NCBI RefSeq assembly: GCF_036850765.1
Contig: NC_089493.1
Location: 186,777,140-186,841,139 of the forward strand
Length of the DNA: 64,000 bases
Direction of reading: 5' to 3'
DNA from: Saccopteryx bilineata
Taxonomy: Eukaryota; Chordata; Mammalia; Chiroptera; Emballonuridae
Part shown: one piece after another, positions 47,661 through 58,606 of the stretch
Numbering within the stretch: position 1 is the first letter of the stretch
How the letters are laid out: every line of letters begins with the position of its first letter
Translations under genes and position numbers: made by a program
The notes under the pieces: generated by a model
Told to the model about the DNA's origin: nothing
The model's database searches: none
What the model saw: only the letters and a program-made list of their open reading frames with translations

Positions 47661-48660
47661 CTGAGGGTGGTTTTGTTGATAGTATTAATGAGATTTAATA
47701 AAGAATAAAAAGTTAAAAAAAATAAAAAAATAACAAATCGAAAAGAGTTGTTTTTTTAAAAAAAAATTAATAATGAAATAAAGAAAAATAAAATAAAATA
47801 AATTTTTTTAAAAAAGGAAATTATTCCCCCCCTCTTTTTTTCCTCTCCTCTCCTCTCCCCTCTTTCTTGAGAAAATCTTGTGGTGGACTGTGAGTTATAA
47901 CAAACAATGCCTGTGATGGAGGGCCTGAATTGGGGAAAAGTAATAAAGGGGCAAAAAAGAGAGAAAGAAAAAAAAAAAAAAAAAGGAAAAAAAGAAAAAA
48001 AAAAAAAAAGAGCGTATGGACCCACAAAAAGCAAATAAGGAAAAAATTTGGGTCAAGAATAAAATGATTTGCTTTTAGGTGTTGGTTTTCTAAGAGTTAT
48101 GATGAGAGGAATAAGAGGAAAATGGAAAAATGGGGGGACAAATTAAAAACTTACTATTGTATTTAGTGGAACAAGAACTAGATAATATGGAGAGCCAGGG
48201 ATGGGAGCACTGCTAGTGAGTTAAAAAGGTGAAGTAAAAACCCCCCAAAATGCCACAAACATAGGTTTGAGTCCCAGATAAGATAATTTGTTTGTTATTG
48301 AGGTTTGAATGAGAGGAGATGTAAAGGAGAAAGGAAGAAACTAATATAGAGGGAGAAAAGAAAGAGAGAGAGAGAAAAAAAGAGGGAACCACTAAAGAAG
48401 AAAAAAGAAAGGAGAGAGAGAGAGAGTTAAGGGTTTTGGAGTGCAACCCTCATAGAGAGAAAGGAAGAGAAGAGAAATGATAATGGGAGATGTAACACTT
48501 ATGGGTAGTGTGTTCAGGGAGAGGAGAGAGTAAGACCGGTAGAGAGTTAATCGGCCAAATTGGAAGAGGAAAAAAAAGTCTCAAGAATGAAGATAAGAGA
48601 AACAAACGAACAAATATAATAAAATGGGATAGGTTATAAAGTCTGCAGATTATTCTTGAT
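47661..48660 (-). other. L1 5'UTR, purine-rich / low-complexity part
   Basis: Between ORF1 and the GC-rich promoter lies about 1 kb that is A- and AG-rich on the plus strand and T/C-rich on the transcribed minus strand. It includes A-runs near 47965-48010 and gagagaga runs near 48360-48425. It is part of the L1 leader, equivalent in position to the non-monomer 'tether' of rodent L1. The minus-strand phenylalanine/serine-rich ORFs here are compositional. Confidence 0.75.
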
Positions 48661-49049
48661 TTTGAGAGGTTATCTTCTTGCTTTTTCTTTTCTCTCCCTC
48701 TTCCTGGTCGGTGACTCTGTACCCCGGGTTCTGCCCCTTTCGCACGCTCAGGTAGAGGTTTGCAGTTGATAAGTCTCTATGGCAATGTCATGTATTGTGC
48801 TTTATTCTCGTTGGGAGTCGAGGCTCATTAGCATTTATAGGCTCCGACAGTGAGAGAGTCCGTGTTCCTGGAGCCTTTCTCCTAGTCTTTCCTTCCTCAA
48901 TTAGTAGCCTGATAGTCCAGGTATGGGGTTGCTGCTGCCTCTGCCTGGATAGTAAGAGGCTCAAATTGCTGGCAACTCCCCACTCTATTTCCACTCAGCA
49001 CAGGGCTCTGAGTAAGGCTCAGTCAGTCAGAGCTGCTAGCATAATCAGG

Positions 49050-49660
49050 CGGGCTTTCCGCCCACTCGAAGACCTCTGGCTCTGCCACTCTATCTGGTAA
49101 CACAAGCGGGCGCCCACTTCCGGGGCGCTTGGAGGAAACTCTCACTCACTGTCTGCAACCAGGATATCCGGCCAGCAGTCTCACGCTCTGAGTGAAACCC
49201 CCAACCGCAGGGAAGAGTTGCAGCGTTGGAATTGAGTCTCGCTCCGTCCCCGTGTGCGGCTTTTGCAAGGCGCTGGGGCGGCCCGAGATTCCGCTTTGGC
49301 CCACACAAAGGCCCCTGACTCTGCCCCTCTGTGCGATAACACGGGCGCGCACTGCCGAGGCACTCGGAGGAATCGCTCACATCCTTATCTGCGCGCGCAA
49401 ACCAGGATATGAGGCCGGCCGCGTTTCGCTCTGAGTGAAACAGCCTCCAGCACGGAAAATCTCCACCGTTGGGATTAGTTCTCACTCCCTCCCGTGCGTG
49501 GCTTTCCCAGGGCGCTGGGGCTGCCCAGAGACTCTGCCCTCAGCCCACAGAAAGGCCTCTGACCCTGCCTCTCCGTGGGGCAACACGGGTACCCACTTCC
49601 GCGGCTTAGGAAGAAATCTCTCTTCCACTAACTGCGCACCGACCAGGAGACCGGGTAAAA
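49050..49660 (-). repeat. L1 5'UTR tandem monomers (~241-243 bp)
   Basis: Landmarks repeat at a steady distance: accaggatat at 49158 and 49401 and the related accaggagac at 49642; ctctgagtgaaac at 49186 and 49429; (a)cacgggcgcgcact-type blocks near 49103, 49340 and 49586; and a cccaca...gactctgcc-type block near 49060, 49301 and 49542. About two and a half CpG-rich units are present, moderately diverged from one another. Tandem monomers of about 200 bp are the promoter of mouse L1. Their presence here is a visible structural fact, while promoter function is inference. Confidence 0.85.
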
Positions 49661-50065
49661 ATGGCCGCTCCGCTTGTCTTTCTTTGTTTGGGTTTGGCGC
49701 GAGTGTTAGCTTGTATTGCCCGGGTTGCCACAGGATCAGATTTTCCTCGGCTTGGATCTCTGAGCCACAGCCTGGTTCGGCCGTTTGTGCCGCGGCGGCC
49801 TGGATCTATTCACCCCCTTTGCCCGCCTCAGTTTCTATATCCACAGTTACCAGAAAAAGCCGCCCTGTTTAGGTTAGTGAGGAAGGCGGAGCATTTCTTA
49901 CTCCCTATTTCCTTCGGGGTTTGGTTATATATTTAGCCAATTTTTCACTCAATCATACCTTTGGGTGTATTGCGAAGAATCTGGAAGCTCCAAGTATAGG
50001 TTTTTCTGTTTCTGGTTGAAGATCTTGTTGAGTTTTGGGGGAGATTTATCGGTATCGCTTCCTAC

Positions 50066-50090
50066 TCCGCCATTACTCTGACGTCATCTC
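50066..50090 (-). promoter_or_regulatory. L1 5' end with CRE palindrome and YY1-like site
   Basis: Directly at the 5' end of the element the minus strand contains the perfect palindrome tgacgtca (50079-50086), the consensus CRE bound by CREB/ATF factors, followed by aatggcgg (YY1-type core, about 50067-50074). A YY1 site within the first bases is known to set the start position in human L1. Because both motifs lie within 25 bases of the duplication boundary, they would be carried with every full-length copy. Confidence 0.6.
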
Positions 50091-50106
50091 AGGATATAAT
50101 CTTTTT

Positions 50107-51284
50107 AAATCTGCAGTTTAAAATGACTTGGATAAAATTTGGCCCTTTAAAGTTTGTGCTGCACATTTGTTGATCCCTTATAATCTTAACATTGAGTTCT
50201 CCGGTGTTGTTCCTCATTGAGTTATCAAACCTCTGCATCTCTGGATCACCTGAGTTCATTTACAAGTCTATTGTGTTGATTTTTTTTCCTAAATTGTTGG
50301 CATTTATTTTGTATAAGACAGGAGCTTCATGGTTTACCCAGAAGTGTTCAGATTTCTTCAATTTACATTCCAGACACTCTTACCATTGTGTTGAATGTCG
50401 GGAAATATCATGCCTTATATCTTTTAATTTTCTTCCCTAATTGTCAGTTATCACTTAACCGTGTATTGGGATCTGTGGAAACATCAAGATGAGAAGGACC
50501 GCTAATCCTGGAGAGTGTGGTAGCTTTGTACTTTCTACCAGGGGCCAGGTACATCTAGGTTTTGATCTTTGCTGATTTATAAAACTGCTCTAATCCTGCT
50601 TGTGATTCACTGTTTCTATTTCTTTTCCTAAGGCAAGGAGGCTTTGTTTTCTTTAAAGCCCAACTGCTGAGTTTCAGTTCTCTATGGCAAATCTAATTTT
50701 GAGAGAATAAGTTAGGCAATACTAAGTAATATATATATTTTTTTAATTGGAAGATTGTCATAACCCAGGTATCTACCTATAATGCCCTTATTTTTTATTT
50801 CTACCCAGACTGAATACAAATCTTAAAGTCATCATTATTTTTTTTTCTTACTATGCAAACAACGCTTAGTGAATTCTCAATATTTTGGCCATTTGGATTT
50901 GCTATGAGTAAACAGCCACTGGTAAAACTATTCATTGACTTTGCAGGTGGGTGATTATGAATACAGTTATGATCCTTTGTAGCAAGTCATGCATCTTGTA
51001 ACCTCTCACCAAAGAGGGTCACGTATGAGCCTGGGGGAGGGTGATCTCTCTTATTTATTGCAAATACCAGACTTAGCATTTTATTGCACTGTGTTGTCTT
51101 TTAATTGTTTATTTTCCCCAATTCCCCATTTGCTAGTACTGCCATACGTTGTTTCAGGGTAGGAATTGTATCATCCCATGGTTCCAGCCTCCCCATTTTC
51201 TCCTCTGCCTGTGATCACAGCACACAATGCTTGCACTTGAAATTCAACAATATTTCTTGTTTAATAATTCACATTCAAAATCCA
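50107..51284. other. Unique sequence, nothing assigned
   Basis: No gene, RNA or young repeat is recognised between the L1 and the next L1 fragment. Confidence 0.4.
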
Positions 51285-51289
51285 TATGA

Positions 51290-51452
51290 GAACCAGATAG
51301 AAGGTGACGGAAGACAATTTGACTTTGGGTGATGGGTATGCAACATAATTAAATGTCAAAATAACCTGGAGATGTCTTCTATGAAAATATGTACCCTGAT
51401 TTATTAATGTCACCCCATTAAAATTAATAAAAATAAAAATAAAATTTAAAAA
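51290..51452 (+). mobile_element. 5'-truncated L1 3' end of the same family as the full-length L1
   Basis: About 165 bases: ggtgatgggtatgcaacata, gtaccctgatttattaatgt, caccccattaaaattaataa. These are the same words, in the plus orientation, as the last part of the L1 at 42230-42480. A duplication, aaatc(c/g)atatga, lies at 51279-51289 and just after the tail at about 51449-51459. It is a short, severely truncated insertion. Confidence 0.8.
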
Positions 51453-51463
51453 TCGATATGATT

Positions 51464-51845
51464 GGCCCTGGCCAGTTGGCTCAGTGGTAGAGCATCGGCC
51501 TGGTGTGCAGGAGTTCCAGGTTCGATTCCCAGCCAGGGCACACAGGAGAATCGCCCATCTGCTTCTCCACCCCTCCCCCTCTCCTTGCTCTCTCTCTCTC
51601 TCTCTTCCCCTCCTGCAGCCAAGGCTCCATTGGAGCAGAGTTGGTCCGGGCGCTGAGGATGGCTCCATGGCCTCTGCCTCAGGCGCTGGAATGGCTTTGG
51701 TCGCAACTGAGCAATGCCCCAGATGGACAGAGCATCGCCCCCTGGTGGGCATGCGGGGTGGATCCTGGTCAGGCGCATGCGGGAGTCTGTCTGACTGCCT
51801 CCCCGTTTCCAACTTCAGAAAAATAAAAAAATAAAATAAAATAAA
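51464..51845 (+). mobile_element. Rhin-1-type SINE inserted at the tail of an L1 fragment
   Basis: The head is ggccctggccagttggctca, the B box ggttcgattcc, and the body and cttcagaaaaataaa tail are complete. The insertion point coincides with the 3' duplication of the preceding L1 fragment, and the word atatgatt is repeated before the SINE and after its tail (51857 region). The SINE is therefore the younger event. Confidence 0.93.
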
Positions 51846-51971
51846 AATAAAACTCCATATGATTTTTGAACGTAACTTCCTATGTAAAAACAGGGGGCAT
51901 GCTTCAAAAATCCACTGAAGTCCCTTTAAGCAAAAATTATAAAAATACTTTTAATGTATCAGGACAAATTT

Positions 51972-52366
51972 TTTTTTTTTTTTGTATTTTTCTGAAGCTG
52001 GAAACGGGGAGAGACAGTCAGACAAACTCCCGCATGCGCCCGACCGGGATCCACCCGGCACGCCCACCAAGGGGTGACGCTCTGCCCACCAGGGGGCCAT
52101 GCTCTGCCCCTCCGGGGCGTAGCTCTGCCGCAACCAGAGCCACTCTAGCGCCTGGGGCAGAGGCCAAGGAGCCATCCCCAGTGCCCGGGCCATCTTTGCT
52201 CCAATGGAGCCTTGGCTGCGGGAGGGGAAGAGAGAGACAGAGAGGAAGGAGGGGGCAGGGTGGAGAAGCAAATGGGCGCTTCTCCTGTGTGCCCTGGCCG
52301 GGAATTGAACCCGGGTCCCCCGCACGCCAGGCCGACTCTCTACCGCTGAGCCAACCGGCCAGGGCT
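51972..52366 (-). mobile_element. Rhin-1-type SINE
   Basis: Minus-strand copy with a complete head at the right end (agccctggccggttggctca) and poly-A at the left. A target duplication, aggaca(a/g)attttt, lies at 51961-51972 and 52367-52378. It faces the plus-strand copy at 51464 at a distance of about 120 bases. Confidence 0.95.
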
Positions 52367-52379
52367 AGGACAGATTTTT

Positions 52380-55300
52380 CACCCATCTCCCCATGTCTGT
52401 GTGCTTAAGGTACTTTTTCTTCCTGTGGCAATCGTGTTTAATTTTAATTCGAGCCTGCCCAACAGATAGAAATTATTAAATAATGATGCACTAAATAAAT
52501 AATAATAAAATGATATTTGGTCTAAAAGATGGACAACTATAATAGCGTTTTAGTAAGATACATTTACGTACTTTCTGTAAACAGAAGGTTTTAGAAATAT
52601 GATTGAGAAAATTATAAAACTTTGTTAGCTGTACGTGCCTCAGTTTATGACTTGGCAGCGCAGGGGTTCTGAGCTTCAGGATCAGGAACACAGCAGAGAC
52701 TCTTAAGGACACATCCATCCCAATATGCCTCTGTGTTTTGGGGGAAAGAAATATGTTTACTACTGGTCCTTTGATCCTGCTCAGCAATGGATTTTCTTAT
52801 CACACATAGGCAGCATTCGAATCTGTGAATGTCTGAGTACCATCGACAGTCCGTGATATTTTGAGAAACTCCCCACGGAGCGCTTCTCTTTTCAACGCTT
52901 CTCTGCATCGTGCTTATTAAGTTGTATCACACCCAACAAGATTTCCTTGTGAATCTCCTCAGAAAACCCACCGAGATTCTAAATAGAGCAAATTACTGAT
53001 TAGCTAGAAAACTCAATTAATCAGTATTGTTTGCTTTTTCTTTCCGAGTTCCAGTTGAAGGATAAAGAATTTAATAGCAATAACAATCATGACAACAAAA
53101 GAAGCACATCGGAAGTAAATAAAATTTCTACTATTGTACAATGTGACTGGGATCAGTCAAGATTAATTCTGATCTCCGGTGAACCAATTTTTAGGCCAAG
53201 GCAACTCATGAATCATGGGGATAATAAATTGGGTTTTCAACACCATATTATCCAAGGCATATGTGAACTAATACATCTAAGTATTTGTATCTACTAGCAG
53301 GAAGAAAGAAAAAAAAATAGTTCATGAACTCAATGAACAAGAAAATTTTTTGTTTTAAGACTGTATTCTTGTTCCATACTTTTACTTAACCAAAGATTAT
53401 AATTATATGTATATTGTCTTCAGTGTCTTTTGGAAAATCGAACCAGCTCTCCATGTGTCCCTAACTCTGAGACCTATACTATGTCTGCCCATAAGAGTAG
53501 GCTCTAAGTGCCTGAAGCCCATGGCTTGGTTAAATGGGTCATGAGTGGATTCCTGGTCTGAGCCAGGCAATTGGCCTCTCCCTTGAAGTGGTCAGTAGCA
53601 CATGAACAGAACCAATGATGCATTCTCGGGAGCTGTGTGGCTATTGTGTGTGGAGAAAAATCAAAGGAAGGCAGTGTGAGAATAGAGCCCACCAGCCAAC
53701 AATAGTCTCTTTAATAAGTAAACAGTCGCCCAGTGAGTGAGAAACCAGGAGAGCGGTGCCCTTGGGGTCTCATGGCTTTTCATCTCCTGATGCTAGGCTT
53801 TCTTGGCTCTCTACTCTATTCTTCATGTGCACCTTGACCCTTGAACATACTGCCACGATGAGTAAACGTTAGATACTTGTGACCAGAATAATGTTACCTC
53901 ATGCCCACTAAGTAGCAGTGAAGTCTCTATTACTTGCATTTCTAGACACTTTTCTATAAGAAGATAATATTATTTATAACTATGATTGTGATGTGCTGTC
54001 ATTTAAAGCCAACCAACTATTGTCTTACCGACTTTTTACCATTTTGAAGTAGGTACTATGATTATTTTCCTCTTCAAAATAGAGGAAAGGGAGGCGCAAA
54101 GAATAAGAATATTGCACGAGTGGGCATGGTCACATCGGGCTTTGAATTTAAGCATTCTTGTCCAGGACCCATATTTGTAAACTTCAATTTAATAATAGTG
54201 GGGCTTTGGTCAAGTATATGGTATTGGAGATAAAAAAAAATTGTAAGCATCTGTGAGAATACATGTGTATGTGTGTGCGCGCGTATGTTTATATAGAAGT
54301 GTACATCTTTATATATATATATTATATATATAATTTTATATATATAAAGATCACTCATCCTAAGTGTGTTAGACTGTTGGTTGCACATGAAAAAATTATA
54401 TTTGGAATTATTATGAAAAGTTTCACACAGCTTTGTTTCTTGCTATATTTTCTTGGAACACCTCCATTTATTAGATCTCTGTGTAAGAAATGGGACGTGG
54501 TGCAGCGGGCATAGTCGGGCCATCAGTGCCTGCTGCCGGTTGGCACGCTCACACAGACCTCCGAACTGCATCCCCAACTTGGATGGCTGCCCTCTGTAAG
54601 CAGTCACCCCCTTTGCACCATCTCTCCGCTCTGAGGTCTCGCCAGACAAAGCTAGGAGGCAGGGCAAATTGAAAAGGCCACATCAATTGAGTCACGAATT
54701 ACCAACAGATCCCGTGGATCAAGAATAATTTCCTCCTCAGCCTGAAACGTAAGTATGGCTGGGCTGAGAAGCCACATTACCTCCCGATTCCGAGGAAGGC
54801 CTGTCAGAGCAGGGCTCATGTCGTGTAAAGTTTCTAAAGTGCATTTGTTATAGCTTGCTAGTCTGACTATTAAAGTGAAACACTACACACCGTTAAACCT
54901 TCAAACTAGCACTGCAAAAAATACTTATCAAAAATACAGCCTCTGGGAGATTTGTTTACTCTAGAAATATGCTGTCTTTGCAGTTACTTTTTCCTTAATG
55001 AGAAGGCAATGCAGGGTTTGTTTTTTTCATTGGAGGGCAAAATACCTAAGAAAGGGAACTGTCCTTGAAGTGACATTGCCTCTACTCAATTTCTAATTCC
55101 AGAGTCTCCCTGAAAACACTTTTTCCTGAAATGAAGGTCCACCTATGAAAACCATTTGTTTTGTCTCCGAATTTTGAATTCAGCAAGTTCCTGGTACACA
55201 ATAGGACAGTTGCAGTTGTCAGCCTGAAAATAAGTCCCTCCTCAGAGGAGGCATTGTCTTCCTAAAAGTAGAAGCTATATATTTTCTTTGCATGTGAGGA

Positions 55301-56020
55301 AATCTAAAATTATCAGGCACTTAGGGAAGGATAATGGTTTGGATCAATGCTGTTCCAAATTGTTGTAAAAGTTTCCATTAAAACTTCAGAAGAAGAGCCG
55401 TTGCCAACTACTAGAAGATTCTGTCTGCTTCTGGAAACGCCTACCTGAGTTCTCTCCTTCGGTTTGAGCCTTGAGTGTGTCATTTGCTCTGGGGAGGTAT
55501 GGCTTGCCTTGTGGTGCAATACGGGGTAGAGCAAAGATGGAGAAAAAAAAATAAGTAAGCCTTCAGAGGGTTGTTGTTTTTTTGCTTTTCCCATTTAATT
55601 TTTTGTATGGGTTATAAATGGCCTCTCAGACAAAAGGAAGCCTCTTGGGTTCATCAGGATCCTCTGCCGTCTTAATCGCGAGCATGACACGTGTGCAGGT
55701 GAGCTCTGAGAGAATCGGTGATTGCAGCGAGAAGAAGGGAGGGTGATCAGTTATTCACCACAGGCCACCAGATGCGAGAAGCATGACCACCGCTGGTCTG
55801 TCGCCATCTCCTCTAGACACACACACACACACAGAGCTCCTTCTGTAGCCTGCACACCGCTGAGAGAAATATTCCTTCTGGGCAGTTCTTATTTTCACCA
55901 GTCCATTCACATCTGACTTGATAGGTGGACGTTCATAATTAAAGAAGCACGTTAATGAACCTTGTTTGCTTCCTGGCTTTTCTTTCTTTCCATTTATTAA
56001 ATATATATATATATGTGTAT
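52380..56020. other. Mostly unique sequence with a MIR/L2-like piece and microsatellites
   Basis: A MIR/L2-like fragment may lie near 53930-54120 (gaagataatattatttataac, gaagtaggtactatgattat, aaaatagaggaaaggg). AT- and GT-rich microsatellites lie near 54262-54345 and at 55999-56020. The TA tract at 56000-56020 is the insertion target of the mariner. No coding exon is recognised. Confidence 0.4.
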
Positions 56021-56026
56021 GTATCA

Positions 56027-57302
56027 GGTCTACCAGAAAGTTCTGTTTGTTTCTATCACAACAAGTTTCGACGCGTAAGCACATGTTTATTTGGCGCATA
56101 TGTGCCTCTCTATTTTTATCACTTAATGTATACATACTGACGTAGCAAATTAACTAAAACAAAATTGATTCACATTAGTCTTATGTGTGAAGCGATAGTG
56201 TACCCATGGCTACTGATAAAGTTCATTTACGCCACTGTAATTTTTATGAATTTCAACAAGGAAGAAATGCTACAGAAGCATGTAGAAATTTATTGGAAGT
56301 GTTTGGTGATGGTACAGTTTCTGATAGGACATGCAGAAGATGGTTTGAAAAATTCGAAACAGGTGATTTCGACCTTTCTGATAAGCCACGTTCTGGGCGA
56401 CCATCTTTGATCGATGATGATGTTGTTAAGACCGTGTTGGAGCAAGATCCTTTTTCTGACAATATCAGAGATTGCAGAAAGGCTTAATTCAGCTCAGCAA
56501 ACCATTTTGGACCATATTCGGAAGGTAGGATTGGTGTGGAAATATTCAAGATGGATGCCACATGAATTAAGTCAGAAGAATTTGGATGATCGAGTCATCA
56601 TATGCACATTTCTACTTGCTCGGAACAAAATTGAGCCCTTGAACCGGATGATAACTGGGGATGAAAAGTGGATTACCTACAAAAACATCGTAAGGAAAAG
56701 GGCATATTGTGAACCCGGAAATCCTAGCCCTTCCACCTCTAAACCAAATTTGACTCTGAGTAAGAGAATGTTGTGTATATGGTGGGACATTTGAGGACCA
56801 ATACATTATGAGCTTTTAAAACCGAACGGAAAGCTTAATTCGGAGAAGTATTGTCAGCAACTGGATAATTTAAAGATAGCAGTGCAAGAAAGGAGGCTGG
56901 CGATGTTCAATAGGAAGAACATCATACTGCATCATGTTAATGCCAGGCCACATGCTGCTTTGGGGACTCATCAAAAAATTGCAGAACTAGGCTGGGAAAT
57001 TCTGTCATATCCACCATATTCCCTGGACTTAGCACCCTCCGACTATCACTTGTTTTTGTTCTTACAAAATTTTTTGAAGGGCAAAAAATTCAAAAATGAA
57101 GAAGATATCAAACAAGCACTGGTTCAATTTTTCTCATCAAAAGATAAAACATTTTTCAAAAATGGGATATACAAATTGCCCTCACGCTGGCAAGAAATCA
57201 TTAATAATAATGGCAATTATATTATTTAATAAAGTTTATTGACGGTAAGAAAAATTTGTATTTTGTTTTATTCCAAAAACAGACAGAACTTTCTGGTAGA
57301 CC
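56027..57302 (+). mobile_element. Near-complete mariner transposon (dead)
   Basis: The left end ggtctaccagaaagttctgt and the right end (reverse complement, same text apart from one base further in) form a terminal inverted repeat of at least 24 bases. The distance between ends, about 1276 bases, is normal for a full mariner. The element sits in a TA/TG microsatellite, so the expected TA duplication cannot be told from the flank. The transposase gene inside is broken, as described in the next entry. Confidence 0.93.
56206..57229 (+). pseudogene. Mariner transposase, broken
   Basis: The frame opens with MATDKVHLRHCNFYEFQQGR, which, with the following segment, forms the N-terminal helix-turn-helix region of mariner transposases (TCRRWFEKFETGDFDL, DKPRSGRPS linker). 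One extra T in the T-run near 56452 shifts the frame at DPF. The second frame continues TISEIAERLNSAQQTILDHI and reaches the first catalytic Asp in ITGDEKWI. It then has a TGA at 56792 after WWDI. The same frame resumes to 57229 with HHVNARPH and LAPSDYHLF. The second catalytic Asp of the DD34D triad, in the usual HDNARPH block, is replaced by Val; the third Asp is kept. One frameshift, one stop and one lost catalytic residue make it inactive. The length of about 341 codons is normal. Confidence 0.93.
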
Positions 57303-57330
57303 GTGTGTGTGTGTGTGTGTGTGTGTGTAT
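57303..57330. repeat. (GT)n microsatellite next to the mariner end
   Basis: A gt run continues the TA/TG tract seen at the left flank of the mariner, so the transposon appears to have split one microsatellite. Confidence 0.85.
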
Positions 57331-57776
57331 ACTTTATATATGTATATATAAAGACTTGAGGATAAAAGTATTACATATAAAAGTTAGCTAGGAAAAGGCT
57401 ATAACATATGCGTAAATTATTAAAGTTTCTTAGGAATCTCTTGAAGGGAATGCAAAGGGTTTGGTAAATTTCTTCCAATTTCCTGTGTATAAAAGAGACA
57501 CTTATCATGAAAAACACTGGAATTTATCCTGACATTTGGGAACATTCCAATCATTTTGTCGATAGGTGGGTGTTCTTGAGTAAAGAAATATGGCAATGAG
57601 GCAGTTCCTCAAGGGTAATCACTGTGACTCATGAAGTGTGTAATCTTGGGCGGGTCACTTCCATTCATTGTATTTGAGCTCTCCTCACCTGTGTAATACC
57701 ACACTTTCTAGTAATACACACCACACAGGGTTCGTAGAAGAATTAAGTGGGATGGTATTTGTAAAAACATTGAATT
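57331..57776. other. Unique sequence, nothing assigned
   Basis: Weak L2/MIR-like text may be present near 57630-57760 (gtgtgtaatcttgggcgggtcac, cctcacctgtgtaatacc), as in MIR 3' regions. Not firm. Confidence 0.4.
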
Positions 57777-57789
57777 AATGTTAATTTTC

Positions 57790-58241
57790 TTTTATTTTTA
57801 TTTTTATTTTTATTTTTTTATTTTTTTGCATTTTCTTTTCTGAAGCTGGAAACAGGGAGAGACAGTCAGACAGGCTCCCGCATGCGCCCCACCGGGATCC
57901 ACCCGGCACGCCCACTGTGGGGGGGAGCTCTGCCCACCAAGGGGCGATGCTCTGCCCATCCTGGGCGTCGCCATGTTGCGACCATCCTGGGCGTCGCCAT
58001 ATTGCCACCAGAGCCACTCTAGCAGCTGGGGCAGAGGCCACAGAGCCATCCCTAGCGCCCGAGCCATCTTTGCTCCAATGGAGCCTTGGCTGCGGGAGGG
58101 GAAGAGAGAGACAAGAGGAAGGCACGGCGGAGGGGTGGAGAAGCAAATGGGCGCTTCTCCGATGTGCCCTGGCCGGGATTCGAACCCGGGTCCTCCGCAC
58201 GCTAGGCCGACGCTCTACCGCTGAGCCAACCGGCCAGGGCA
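57790..58241 (-). mobile_element. Rhin-1-type SINE with an internal 26-bp duplication
   Basis: Minus-strand copy with a complete head at the right end and a (TTTTTA)n-type tail at the left. A 13-base target duplication, aatgttaattttc, is found at 57777-57789 and 58242-58254. Where other copies have a single ccggggcgtcgct unit, this one has ccatcctgggcgtcgccat twice (starts 57956 and 57982, 26 bases apart), making it longer than its relatives. Confidence 0.95.
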
Positions 58242-58479
58242 AATGTTAATTTTCATTTCCCCTTTTATGGATGTGGCAAAATTGTTGTGTATCTTTACTG
58301 GTTATTAAAACCCATCATGGATACCATTGGAGACCCCAAAACAAGGTCTTACTTTCTCCCAGATTTTTTATATCCCCCACATTGCTTCTGCTTCTGAAAG
58401 AAGCAAGGATAGCCTCTTTTTAAATGTCTGTGTTTATTGAGTTCTATATTTACTATGTCGATTTCTCTTTTACTGAGAC

Positions 58480-58590
58480 GCAGTATGTACCAGGAACTGT
58501 GTGAAGCTATTCTATGACCTCTTTGTATTGTCACGGTAATCCTGAGGGGAAAACAAGTATTGTAATTTCCATTTTACAGATGTATCCATT
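58480..58590. repeat. MIR-like fragment, split by a SINE
   Basis: Text accaggaactgtgtgaagct, ggtaatcctgaggggaaaac, aatttccattttacagatg, and then ttgagacttagaggga follows the MIR core order. The Rhin-1 SINE is inserted in the 'gagactcagagggatt' part, which is duplicated. Confidence 0.6.
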
Positions 58591-58606
58591 GAGACTTAGA
58601 GGGATT

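Larger units (their letters stand above)
42227..50090 (-). mobile_element. Full-length L1 retrotransposon, minus strand
   Basis: About 7.86 kb. It runs from a 5' end at 50090 to an interrupted poly-A tail at about 42227-42270. A target-site duplication, aggatataatcttttt, lies at 42216-42231 (merging into the tail) and 50091-50106. In transcription order it contains a 2.4-kb 5'UTR with a GC-rich tandem-monomer promoter, a purine-rich tract, ORF1 (339 codons, intact), a 303-base spacer, ORF2 (span of 1275 codons plus stop, four frameshifts) and a 3'UTR of about 280 bases. The perfect duplication and the well-kept reading frames say it is recent. It belongs to the mammalian L1 lineage and would have moved by target-primed reverse transcription. 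Confidence 0.97.

Noticed and set aside
47756..48446. Minus-strand phenylalanine/serine-rich ORFs in the L1 leader
   Set aside because: They follow from A- and AG-rich low-complexity sequence of the 5'UTR.
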